A DNA stretch of 64,000 nucleotides from JBLIRR01 sp049472395 (GTDB lineage: Bacteria; SZUA-182; DTGQ01; JBLIRR01), in the NCBI GenBank assembly GCA_049472395.1, contig JBLIRR010000013.1:1-64000 (forward strand), given 5' to 3'. The stretch's first letter is position 1. Every line of letters starts with the position of its first letter. Under the pieces are notes generated by a model. The model saw only the letters and a list, made by a program, of their open reading frames with translations, did not search any database and was not told the origin of the DNA. This document shows positions 1-7,116 of the stretch, piece after piece. A program made the translations under genes and the position numbers.

Positions 1-1
1 T

Positions 2-100
2 ATTAAGGGATATCGGCTCAAAGGCACTGGTTATGCGGAGGAGTTTGCTTGGGTGGATAGACGCCGTAGATTAATTTATATAAACTGCTATGACTGGTAA
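2..100 (+). CDS. C-terminal end of an unidentified protein (partial at window edge)
   Basis: An open frame of 32 residues enters from the left edge and stops at TAA (98-100). It ends in an aromatic-rich tail, INCYDW. The stop lies 4 bases before an attC-like inverted repeat, and the next gene begins shortly after that repeat, which is the normal arrangement of a gene inside an integron cassette. The fragment is too short to recognise a family. The coding call rests only on the open frame, its protein-like composition and the position before the repeat, so it could be a chance frame. Confidence 0.4.
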   Translation: MKGYRLKGTGYAEEFAWVDRRRRLIYINCYDW

Positions 101-104
101 AAAT

Positions 105-203
105 GCCGAACGTAAGCACTGAAGCCGACTTAAACTACCCATGGGCACATAGTAATTTGAGTTAAGCAGGTCGGGTTTCAATCGGCTTAGCTTTACGTTA
201 TAA
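105..203 (+). other. attC-like recombination site (integron cassette)
   Basis: The 5' arm (105-140) and 3' arm (about 169-203) form an imperfect inverted repeat. Matching blocks are AACGTAA, AAGCCGA and AAAC, separated by unequal gaps on the two arms, with a central loop of about 25-30 bases. The outer ends read GCCGAAC and GTTATAA, close to the attC R-box consensus RYYYAAC...GTTRRRY with the AAC/GTT core intact. Two conserved blocks per arm with unpaired bases on one side are typical of attC. The next start codon lies 34 bases downstream, as usual for a cassette. Confidence 0.6.
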
Positions 204-236
204 TGTTTCTTTTCCCGAATAGTGAAGGAGTAATAC

Positions 237-2327
237 GTGTCTTTACAAAAAACTTTTCAAGCTTGTTTAATTTCATTCATTATTTTAACGTGTATGGCAT
301 TTTCAAGTAATGCCCTTCCAAACAAAGAACTTCAAGATATACAGGAGGTCGTTCAAGTTTTCTTTAGGAGCCTTTTGCAAAAAGACATAAAAATTGCCGA
401 ACCTATATTAGCAGATAAACTTTCAGAACTTGATCGTAAGTATTACCAAACAACAATAATGAACTCGGAAGTGGACCGATTAAGCTTAAACAATGCAACA
501 TACCATAATAATGAAGATGGCAGTGTCACATTAGCGCCAATCACACATTATGGCAGCGTCACAGATGGCAGTGTTAAATTTGCACCGATTGTACATAATG
601 GTAGGCAGATATTAACGGTGCTCTCAGATGATACACATCAAAATAATGTCATTTCGGCATTTTCGATCACATTCGAAAAAGAACAGGGTATCTGGAAAAT
701 TGCCGGCATTAATTCATTCCAGCTGCCAAACAAATTGAACAAAGATTTTCAGCCGGACAAAAAGAAAATCAGGAAAATAAAGGTCAGTATTAAGGACAAG
801 GAGACAGGGGATCCTATCTACAGTCGTGTTCATATCCAAGATGAGAAGGGTGATTACTGGCCGGTCAATGGTCATCAGAAGAACATTCGCTTGGGATCAG
901 CACAAGATGTTGGAGGTGATGTCCATATTGGTAATAAAACTTATGCTTATGTAAAACCGGAGTTCATTGCTGATTTGCCTGAAGGAAAATATTCCATAGA
1001 AGTTTTTCACGGTATGGAATATCTACCAGAGAGGCTTACATTCTCGGTTGATGGAACAAATGAGGAGACTTTCTCGATAGCACTTCGGCGATGGGTCAAT
1101 ATGAAAAAGGAAGGCTGGTATTCAGGTGATACACATACCCACTTCTTGAGTGAAAAATCGGCGATATTGGAAGGCCAAGGTGAAGACCTCAACATAATAA
1201 ATGTCCTTGCAACTAAATGGGGAATCCTTACAACTAAATGGGAAGAACTGATTAGCGATGTTGATAAATTCACCGGCAAAAAAAGTAATTATTCCAACGA
1301 ACAACATATCGTATATTTTAATGAAGAAAGCCGACATGGATTTCTGGGTCACACCATTTTATATCCGCTTAAACAACTGATTTATCCTTTGTCCTGGGGT
1401 GATACAAGTCGAGGTGGTGAAGGTATCCCAGGGGGATTTGATTACCCACCTATGGCGCATCTGGCAGACAAAGCCCATGCGCAAGGTGCTATTGTGACCG
1501 CGGCACATTTTCCCTATCCTCCAGGTGAAATTGCGATTGATGTTGTTCTGGGCAAGATCGACTCGATCGACCTGATTACCTTTGGAGATGCTTTTAACAG
1601 GAGAACCTCTACGTTTCATGGATTTGAAATGCCGACACCGGTTGAATTGTGGTATAAGTTTCTAAACACCGGTGCCATACTACCGGCTACGGCCGGGACA
1701 GATAAAATGCGTAACATTCAGGTCGTCGGGTCTGTCAGAACCTATGTTCATATAGACAACCGTGATCTCTCATATGATAACTGGGTAGCCGGAATTAAAA
1801 AGGGTGAGACCTTTGTGACCACTGGCCCCATGATTTGGCTGACAGCAGACAATAGACCGATTGGCTCCAAGCTCCATAGAAAAAAGGGTGATGAAATTTT
1901 CCTAAAAGCAAAGGTCAAATCAGCCACTCCCGTCAGGGAGCTTGAAGTGATCCAGGGAGGTAAGATGATCGCCAGAAAGGAAAATCCTAATAATTTGTTG
2001 GAATTAACATTAGAGTTCAAAACCAGCGTAACGGATAGTACATGGCTTGCAGCTAGAGCATATTCACCGGAAAAATTGGACTATCAGAGATTTTGTTTAC
2101 TTAGAAAGGCTGGCATTCCAACGCTGGCTCATACGAGTCCTATATATGTTACGGTGGATGAGAAACTCACTACTTCAAAAGATGATGCAATCTTTCTGAT
2201 GTCACTCTGTGACCTCGCTATTAAATGGGCGCAGGAGACAGCTAATTTCCAAAAACCAGAACATAAACAAGAGATGATAGATCTCTTTCAGAAAGCTAAA
2301 GCTCGCTATATGTTACAAATAAAGTAG
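237..2327 (+). CDS. Secreted CehA/McbA-type PHP metallohydrolase
   Basis: The 696-residue protein has an N-terminal signal peptide of about 26 residues. Residues about 28-165 resemble a small NTF2/SnoaL-like region, and residues about 180-280 a beta-sandwich. From residue about 296 a PHP-like metal site begins with GDTHTH; further histidines occur in AHLADKAH and AAHFPYPPG, followed by GTDKMR. This is the arrangement of CehA/McbA-family hydrolases, whose best-known members cleave esters such as carbaryl; the substrate here is unknown. The start is GTG 237 behind AAGGAG at 225-230. The gene follows an attC-like repeat closely, so it may be a cassette gene, unusually long for one. Two short internal duplications are visible: a TKWG/TKWE repeat near residue 325, and a repeated SVTLAPITH/SVKFAPIVH unit near residues 97-120. 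Confidence 0.75.
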   Translation: MSLQKTFQACLISFIILTCMAFSSNALPNKELQDIQEVVQVFFRSLLQKDIKIAEPILADKLSELDRKYYQTTIMNSEVDRLSLNNATYHNNEDGSVTLAPITHYGSVTDGSVKFAPIVHNGRQILTVLSDDTHQNNVISAFSITFEKEQGIWKIAGINSFQLPNKLNKDFQPDKKKIRKIKVSIKDKETGDPIYSRVHIQDEKGDYWPVNGHQKNIRLGSAQDVGGDVHIGNKTYAYVKPEFIADLPEGKYSIEVFHGMEYLPERLTFSVDGTNEETFSIALRRWVNMKKEGWYSGDTHTHFLSEKSAILEGQGEDLNIINVLATKWGILTTKWEELISDVDKFTGKKSNYSNEQHIVYFNEESRHGFLGHTILYPLKQLIYPLSWGDTSRGGEGIPGGFDYPPMAHLADKAHAQGAIVTAAHFPYPPGEIAIDVVLGKIDSIDLITFGDAFNRRTSTFHGFEMPTPVELWYKFLNTGAILPATAGTDKMRNIQVVGSVRTYVHIDNRDLSYDNWVAGIKKGETFVTTGPMIWLTADNRPIGSKLHRKKGDEIFLKAKVKSATPVRELEVIQGGKMIARKENPNNLLELTLEFKTSVTDSTWLAARAYSPEKLDYQRFCLLRKAGIPTLAHTSPIYVTVDEKLTTSKDDAIFLMSLCDLAIKWAQETANFQKPEHKQEMIDLFQKAKARYMLQIK

Positions 2328-2398
2328 CAGAAGAAGAGCAAAGGAGGTTTCCATCCTTGATAATTTATGCATGGTTCATACATTAGGACTTAAAAAAT

Positions 2399-2954
2399 AT
2401 GAATAAAAAACAAATCCTCCTAACAACTTTTGTTATGACACTTCTATTAATTTCAACCAATGGCTGCACTGTTATTCACAGTGCTTTTTGTTCACTGAAA
2501 TCTACAAAACATTTCGTGCCTTTATCATCTAATCCCCAGGTTTACTATGAGCCTGGAGCAGAAAAATATAGCACAACAGATTGGGCAATATAAATTTGCC
2601 AGGCTCCCTGCTTGGTTTAAAGAAGGATTAGCCGTTATAGTATCGAATGGCGGTGGAGCTCAAAATGTAACAGAGTCACAAGCAATAGAAGCATTCAAAA
2701 AAGGTAAATATTTTGTCCCAAATACAAAAGGAGGTATTTTTATTCGCAAATATGGATATTATTGGGACCTTAGTCCCCATTTATTTTATAGGCAAAGTAT
2801 GATGTTTGTAAGATATTTAAAAGAAAAAAATGAAAAAAAATATCGCAACCTCTTATTAAATATTCAAGATGGTGCAAGTTTTATTAAATCATTTAATAAT
2901 GCCTTTGATGATGATCTTATGAATATCTGGAATGATTTTTTCAGGATAAAATAA
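2399..2954 (+). pseudogene. Broken peptidase-MA-like lipoprotein (internal deletion plus frameshift)
   Basis: The 5' part (2399-2593) encodes a signal peptide with a lipobox-like TNGC (Cys23), then a stretch ending VYYEPGAEKY. The 3' part, in another frame (open to 2954), encodes LPAWFKEGLAVIVSNGG and a helical tail. The motif LPxWFxEGLA is the conserved segment that follows the HExxH zinc site in gluzincin (peptidase MA-like) proteins, and the neighbouring text fits one parent protein. The central part that should carry HExxH is missing, and the two halves are out of frame. I read this as one gene that lost about 100 or more catalytic residues. An independent short protein starting at 2547 is the alternative. 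It lies between two attC-like repeats together with the upstream CehA-type gene. Confidence 0.6.
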
Positions 2955-2958
2955 AAAA

Positions 2959-3032
2959 TTCTAACAATCAATCAACCGGACTTTTTCCGCGGCTGACGCC
3001 GCTCCAAAAGCCGATTATTTTTGATGTTACCG
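2959..3032 (+). other. attC-like recombination site (integron cassette)
   Basis: The left end TTCTAAC and right end GTTACCG bracket 74 bases whose arms pair imperfectly: TAACA, TCA and the CGG of an ACCGGAC/AGCCGAT pair match, and a GC-rich inner segment with GCGGC/GCCGC closes the structure. It begins 5 bases after the stop of the preceding frame. A small ATG (3049) follows 17 bases after it, again the spacing seen in cassettes. The GC-rich inner part stands out against very AT-rich surroundings. Confidence 0.6.
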
Positions 3033-3048
3033 CCATATATTTTTTCTT

Positions 3049-3200
3049 ATGAAAGTATCACGTTATAGAGTAAAGCAAATTATTATTTTAATTCTAATTT
3101 TAAACCTTATAACAATATAGTTAGTACCTTATTATTTCTTGGTGTAGCTGCATGGTTTAATATTATTTGCTTAAGAATGCTTTTTATGAAAAGGAAGTAA
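3049..3200 (+). pseudogene. Small membrane protein, apparently frameshifted, between two attC-like sites
   Basis: An ATG at 3049 opens a 23-codon frame (MKVSRYRVKQ then Ile/Leu-rich) ending at TAG 3118-3120. An overlapping frame, open from 3069 to TAA 3198-3200, encodes a plausible transmembrane helix (TLLFLGVAAWFNIICL) with a basic end, RMLFMKRK. Joined by a frameshift around 3080-3090, a poly-A/T-rich stretch, they would give one small protein of about 50 residues filling the cassette. No family recognised. Either a sequencing indel or real decay could explain the break. Confidence 0.3.
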
Positions 3201-3220
3201 TAAAAGATAAAATAGTTAAA

Positions 3221-3271
3221 GGCTAACGAGGCATTTCAGTGGACCGAAGCCGCTGGCCGATTTTGTTATCA
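3221..3271 (+). other. attC-like site (short, weaker)
   Basis: The segment starts GGCTAAC, runs through the block CAGTGGACCG and ends GTTATCA. CAGTGG on the left pairs with the inverted copy of CCAGCGG near the right end, and the terminal TAAC/GTTA pair is intact, but the region between is poorly matched. It begins 20 bases after the stop of the small broken gene upstream. A diverged copy of its right half occurs about 118 bases downstream. Confidence 0.45.
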
Positions 3272-3331
3272 TGCTCATGCTACAATACATAAATTGGTAA
3301 AGATAATACTTTTGTATTTAAGCGGCGTCGG

Positions 3332-3391
3332 GTAACCGACGCTTTTACCTGGCACCTGACCGAAATCGCTCGCTGATTTTGCAAATATAAT
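3332..3391 (+). other. Degenerate attC-like repeat, second copy
   Basis: This stretch starts GTAACCGACG and contains TGACCGAAATCGCTCGCTGATTTTG in substance, a diverged direct copy of the block at 3241-3265 (shared GACCGAA, CGCT and GATTTTG). No clear GTT end is present, so it is probably a decayed site. The roughly 60 bases between the two copies hold no convincing gene, and 3392-3489 upstream of the next gene is AT-rich without a recognisable element. Confidence 0.3.
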
Positions 3392-3489
3392 TAATCGTGT
3401 GATAATATATACACGCTATAGATCATTAATGAATCGTTATGTTATAAAAAATTTCATCTACTTCTAAAATCATACAAAAAGTAAATGCT

Positions 3490-4320
3490 ATGAAAAAACA
3501 ATGTTTCGTAATAATGCCCTTTTCTCAAACAAGCAAAAAACATACAGAATTGTATTGGACTGAGTTTTTTCAAAATTTTATTAAACCTTCATTGAAAGAA
3601 TTTGGATATTCCTGCGTTAGGTCAGAGGCCAAACCATCAAATATAATAAAGGAAATTATTAATCAATTGATGGACGCCAAGTTGGTGATTGCTGTTCTTA
3701 CCGACTTTAATGCAAACGTCTGGTATGAATTGGGTATTAGGCATTCACTTCAGCGAGGAACAATTATGATCATCGAGGAAGGTCAAAACCTCCCTTTTGA
3801 TATTAGCCAATATGGTGTTATACATTATAAGGAATCGATCTCTGGGTTAACGGACTTTGAAAAAAAACTTAAAATTTTTATTGAAAACATTGAAAATTAC
3901 AAAAACACAGATAATCCAGTAAGTGAATTTATGATAAAAAGAACCTCTCACCACCAAAAAAAAGTTCTTTGGGTTGACGATTATCCTACAAATCATGAAT
4001 CAATTATTGAAAATTTCCGTCAAAAAGGAATTGAGTTCGATATTGTTTTAAACACATCGCAGTGTTTAGAAAAAATTTCTAAGGAAAAATATAATCTGAT
4101 AATTTCAGATATGGGGCGGGGGCCTGAAAAAGATGCAGGGATACAAATGCTTAAGAAGATTAAGAAACGCTTAGAAATCTTGCCCCCTGTTTTTATATTA
4201 TCTGGTATCCAAGAATTTGATCCACGGTTTGAGGATGCAAAAAATGAAGGAGCACTTCTCATAACATCATCCCCAATAATATTAACTCATAAAATGAATG
4301 AAATACTTGGATTACAATAG
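3490..4320 (+). CDS. TIR-like/deoxyribosyltransferase-like domain fused to degenerate receiver domain
   Basis: The 276-residue protein is cytosolic and has two domains. Residues 4-125 form a Rossmann-like domain starting CFVIMPFS, with R44-S-E, LVIAVLTDFNANVWYELG (64-82) and PFDI (102-105). This pattern belongs to the predicted TIR-like/nucleoside 2-deoxyribosyltransferase-like group, and E80 sits where these folds carry the catalytic glutamate. Residues 157-272 resemble a response-regulator receiver: acidic pair D163-D164, candidate phospho-acceptor D207 in IISD, Ser238 in ILSG. The usual lysine is replaced in TSSP (S261), so phospho-signalling may be altered. NAD or nucleotide cleavage and a defence role are inferences only. 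No strong ribosome-binding site is visible before ATG 3490. The gene is next to cassette-like sites and has no kinase beside it. Confidence 0.65.
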   Translation: MKKQCFVIMPFSQTSKKHTELYWTEFFQNFIKPSLKEFGYSCVRSEAKPSNIIKEIINQLMDAKLVIAVLTDFNANVWYELGIRHSLQRGTIMIIEEGQNLPFDISQYGVIHYKESISGLTDFEKKLKIFIENIENYKNTDNPVSEFMIKRTSHHQKKVLWVDDYPTNHESIIENFRQKGIEFDIVLNTSQCLEKISKEKYNLIISDMGRGPEKDAGIQMLKKIKKRLEILPPVFILSGIQEFDPRFEDAKNEGALLITSSPIILTHKMNEILGLQ

Positions 4321-4370
4321 AGAGAAGAGCGCCTTATTTTTGAAAATCTGATTTTCTAAAATTGGAGAAA

Positions 4371-4417
4371 TTATTAGGAGTTCCTAATAAACTACCCCGC
4401 CGCAAGCGGACGGGGTA
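4371..4417. repeat. Tandem palindromes, REP-like hairpin after the TIR-like gene
   Basis: Positions 4371-4390 form a 9-bp perfect palindrome around a 2-base centre (TTATTAGGA-GT-TCCTAATAA). Positions 4393-4417 form a GC-rich hairpin, TACCCCG...CGGGGTA with a CCGCAAGCGG core. A run of T at 4431-4437 follows. The combination may act as a transcription terminator between this gene and the convergent MinD-like gene. The ACCCCGCCGCAAGCGG core also resembles REP-type intergenic repeats. Only one copy lies in this window. Confidence 0.5.
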
Positions 4418-4515
4418 TTAATATGGTAATCTTTTTTTAAAAAACATCTCGTTACCTATTGTACCTCATTTGGATATTTTGTAACTCAAACTAAAGACGT
4501 GCGAAATGTAAATTA

Positions 4516-5493
4516 TTATACCATCACTTCATTGAAAAAGCTCTGGGTGTCATGGTAAAGACGCTCCCAACTGTTGTCTATAGGATCATTCCATCGGCGG
4601 ACAATACGTTTAGCAATCCTCTGAATCCCTTGTGCTGCAGGACTTTCTGGTTGATCGATAAGTAATGGTATCCTTTTATTAATCGACTTAATAATAACTG
4701 GATTAAAAGGAATAAAGCCAAAATTATCCACCTCTATTGATAGATTTTTAATGATATTTTTCTCAACTTTTTTCAGCCATATTAATTCATCAAGATCCGT
4801 GCTCATATTCATTATAAGTCTTGGCCTAATATTTTGAATGGCACTTTTTACTCTTTCACCTACTTCAGGGCACTTTAAAATAATCCCTTCAATGATATCC
4901 TCAATTACCAAGGGAGATTCTTTAATTGATCTGTGAAAGATTTCGTGTATATAATCAAAGATCAGACTGTTCCCACGAATTGTCTTTCCAATTATACGTA
5001 AAACAAGATTCTTTATAAAAATTAATAAATTCATAATTACAGGCATTTCTGGTTTTAGTAAAATAATACCATTAGAAACAATAGAAAAAAAATCCATGGT
5101 ATTGAAAGATGAACCCGCGCTAAGATCTAATATGACAAAATTCGCTTCAAGTTTCTTTATACCCTTAATAAGCTTCATTTTTTCAGCATACGTGATATTA
5201 GCCATATGGGGTGAGAGCCCGTCACCAGAAATGAGGGTTAAATTAGGGACAGAGGTAGGAACCTGTAAATCTGGGAAAAAAATCTCCTCTCTTTTTAAAA
5301 ATTCACCAATCCCAGGGTATTCATTCGGTATATTAAGATAATGATGAAGGTTTGAAGCACCAAGATCCAAATCAACCACTATCGTAGAATGCCCAAACTG
5401 GGCAAGTGCTATTCCAATATTTGCCGAAATGATACTTTTTCCAACACCACCTTTACCACTTGCTATAGGAATAATAATAGTTTCCTTATCCAT
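4516..5493 (-). CDS. MinD/ParA-family ATPase (FlhG-like)
   Basis: The protein of 325 residues begins with the deviant Walker A motif GKGGVGKS (13-20), followed by VVDLDLGASNLHHYL (40-54) and a Walker B-type FVILDLSAG (about 119-127), the signature of SIMIBI ATPases of the MinD/ParA/FlhG group. The length and the DLGASNLH segment are closest to FlhG-like and orphan MinD-like proteins. Such ATPases dimerise on ATP and position or count cell structures. No flagellar, min or par partner gene lies nearby, so the cargo is unknown. A C-terminal amphipathic helix is possible (WERLYHDTQSFFNEV). The ATG at 5493 is preceded by GGAGG at 7 bases, a strong start. It is convergent with the TIR-like gene. 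Confidence 0.8.
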   Translation of the reverse strand: MDKETIIIPIASGKGGVGKSIISANIGIALAQFGHSTIVVDLDLGASNLHHYLNIPNEYPGIGEFLKREEIFFPDLQVPTSVPNLTLISGDGLSPHMANITYAEKMKLIKGIKKLEANFVILDLSAGSSFNTMDFFSIVSNGIILLKPEMPVIMNLLIFIKNLVLRIIGKTIRGNSLIFDYIHEIFHRSIKESPLVIEDIIEGIILKCPEVGERVKSAIQNIRPRLIMNMSTDLDELIWLKKVEKNIIKNLSIEVDNFGFIPFNPVIIKSINKRIPLLIDQPESPAAQGIQRIAKRIVRRWNDPIDNSWERLYHDTQSFFNEVMV

Positions 5494-5748
5494 TACATTA
5501 TCCTCCGCTTATATAATGATTCTTCGACAAATTCTCAAATTTAGTTGGTAATTATTTTTCAATTATCACTTTCTGAGTAAAGTTTAAGAATGGAACAAGC
5601 CGTGATTTTTTAACTTTGTCTCTCTAATCAGTAAAATACTTTCAAAAGGATTGAAGGCACAGATTTTGAGAAGAGTGGCCTCTCCCATATGAAGACCATA
5701 TGTTTAGTATAGAAAAGAATAATGAGAAGATAAGATAGGAGGTGTAGT

Positions 5749-5865
5749 ATGATATCTACTATAAAAATAAAAGACGTAAGAGGATTGTTCAATGAAAGCC
5801 TGGTATCAAAAAGCTTATGGCCCTTTGAAAAAATAGACCCTCCCATCTTTTTCATTGTACTTTAA
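5749..5865 (+). CDS. Possible 38-residue small protein
   Basis: An ATG at 5749 sits 5 bases behind a near-perfect Shine-Dalgarno AGGAGGTG (5737-5744) and opens a 38-codon frame to TAA 5863-5865. The product begins MISTIKIKDV and ends in a hydrophobic IFFIVL; no family is recognised. The 384-base gap between the MinD-like gene and the MBL-fold gene holds nothing else convincing. The case rests on the ribosome-binding site; an opposite-strand frame over the same bases (5628-5855) lacks one. It ends 12 bases from the end of the convergent MBL-fold gene. Confidence 0.35.
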   Translation: MISTIKIKDVRGLFNESLVSKSLWPFEKIDPPIFFIVL

Positions 5866-5877
5866 TCCCTTAGTTTC

Positions 5878-6615
5878 TTACTCCATTTTACGAATGCGGA
5901 CTTCAATCCCCTTAAGATCTTTAAGCAATTCTAAAAGCTTCGCTGTATCGGTAGTACCGTAATGATAAGGGTAGAGAATTTTTGGTTGAAAAGCCTTCGC
6001 AGCGTCGGCGACCATCTCCGGCGTCATGGTATAGGGGAGGTTCATCGGTAAGAATGCACAATCAATTCCTTTGAGATCCTTCATTTCGGGAATGTTTTCA
6101 GTATCACCTGCAACATATACTCGCTTATCGCCAAAGGTGATAATATACCCATTGCCAATGCCTTTTGGATGAAATGGTTCCCCATTATCACGCTTATGAA
6201 CTAGATTATAGGCCGGAATAGCCTCAATAATAAGTCCCTTCACGGTTCGAACGTCACCATTTTTCATGACAATTCCGTCTTGGAGCTGTTTTGAGCATTG
6301 TTCAGTCATTACCATGACAGTTTTCTCAGTGCGTATATGGCTCAAAGCTTGCACATCCAAGTGATCCCGGTGCTCATGCGTAATAAGAATAACATCAGCC
6401 TTTGGGAGCTTTGAATAATCTGCAACCTTACCGAATGGATCAATATGTATAATCATCCCTCCAAATTTAAACATCACACTCCCATGGCCAATACATGTGA
6501 TGGTAAGGTCGCCGGCTGATGTCTTCATGATATCTGTTTCAAATTGGTTTTGAGCATTGGCTGAAAAGGCACACGTCATGATAAAGATAATAAATAACAC
6601 GTATACTTTATTCAT
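5878..6615 (-). CDS. Exported MBL-fold metal-dependent hydrolase (UlaG/UPF0173-like)
   Basis: This 245-residue protein has a cleavable signal peptide (about residues 1-21, cut after SANA). The mature part is a metallo-beta-lactamase fold: GHGSVMFKFGG and HIDPFG near the start, the metal motif THEHRDH (79-85), AGDTENIPEM near residue 170 and PYHYG near residue 217. This spacing fits the UlaG/UPF0173 (beta-lactamase fold Zn-hydrolase) subgroup rather than beta-lactamases proper. The substrate is unknown; the signal peptide puts it in the periplasm, unusual for this subgroup, which is mostly cytosolic. It starts at ATG 6615 behind AAGGAGA. It lies downstream of the recCBD-cupin unit on the same strand, separated by about 105 bases, so it may be transcribed alone. 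Confidence 0.8.
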   Translation of the reverse strand: MNKVYVLFIIFIMTCAFSANAQNQFETDIMKTSAGDLTITCIGHGSVMFKFGGMIIHIDPFGKVADYSKLPKADVILITHEHRDHLDVQALSHIRTEKTVMVMTEQCSKQLQDGIVMKNGDVRTVKGLIIEAIPAYNLVHKRDNGEPFHPKGIGNGYIITFGDKRVYVAGDTENIPEMKDLKGIDCAFLPMNLPYTMTPEMVADAAKAFQPKILYPYHYGTTDTAKLLELLKDLKGIEVRIRKME

Positions 6616-6720
6616 AAGTATCTCTCCTTATTACATAGTGTTGATAATTTTCTATGACTTTTATCAATTTTTTTGTATGAAAGATTTTGTCTAAAAGATT
6701 AAAAGAGAATTGCAGATATT

Positions 6721-7116
6721 CTAACATAAGGGCTCTCCCATACGCACCTGATCAGGATGAGGAGAGCTTGTCACTGCCATTATATAGATATCTTTCTTGG
6801 CACAATTTTTGATAACATGCACAATATTCGGAGGTACTACGAACAATGTTGGCTCTTCCTCGCCTATCTTCTCCTGATGAATGATATTATCTTCCAGATT
6901 TCGCCAACAGAAGAGGGCAGGGCCCCCAAAAATGAAGAGCCATTCAGTCGAGTTCGGATGGTAGTGGTTGCCTCTCATACTGGAAGGAGTTATTGAGGCC
7001 GTATGGATGTTGCCTGTTAAATTCTGAATATGTGCACACTCTAAAGGATTAATAACCCATCCTCTCTGATCCTCCTTTATGCTTTCCTTAAGGTTAATTC
7101 GTGTTACTTTACTCAT
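6721..7116 (-). CDS. Cupin-fold protein downstream of recD
   Basis: The 131-residue protein is a single cupin barrel. The metal-binding histidines are visible in RGNHYHPNSTEWLF (the HxH...E pattern), and a second cupin half carries VPPNIVHVIKN. The type resembles small polysaccharide-biosynthesis or sugar-isomerase-like cupins, but the reaction is not known. I chose the start at 7116 rather than 7128, because the sequence GGGGGAGAGA lies immediately before this ATG and the start then overlaps the recD stop as ATGA, which suggests translational coupling. The gene is therefore the last member of the recC-recB-recD transcript. A functional link to recombination is not evident. Confidence 0.7.
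   Translation of the reverse strand: MSKVTRINLKESIKEDQRGWVINPLECAHIQNLTGNIHTASITPSSMRGNHYHPNSTEWLFIFGGPALFCWRNLEDNIIHQEKIGEEEPTLFVVPPNIVHVIKNCAKKDIYIMAVTSSPHPDQVRMGEPLC

Noticed and set aside
1007..2020. Several minus-strand frames of 76-90 codons within the CehA-type gene
   Set aside because: They overlap a complete secreted protein with clear domain motifs and have no ribosome-binding site.
5628..5855. 75-codon minus-strand frame with a hydrophobic middle
   Set aside because: It lacks a ribosome-binding site, and the opposite strand has a better candidate (5749-5865) over the same bases.
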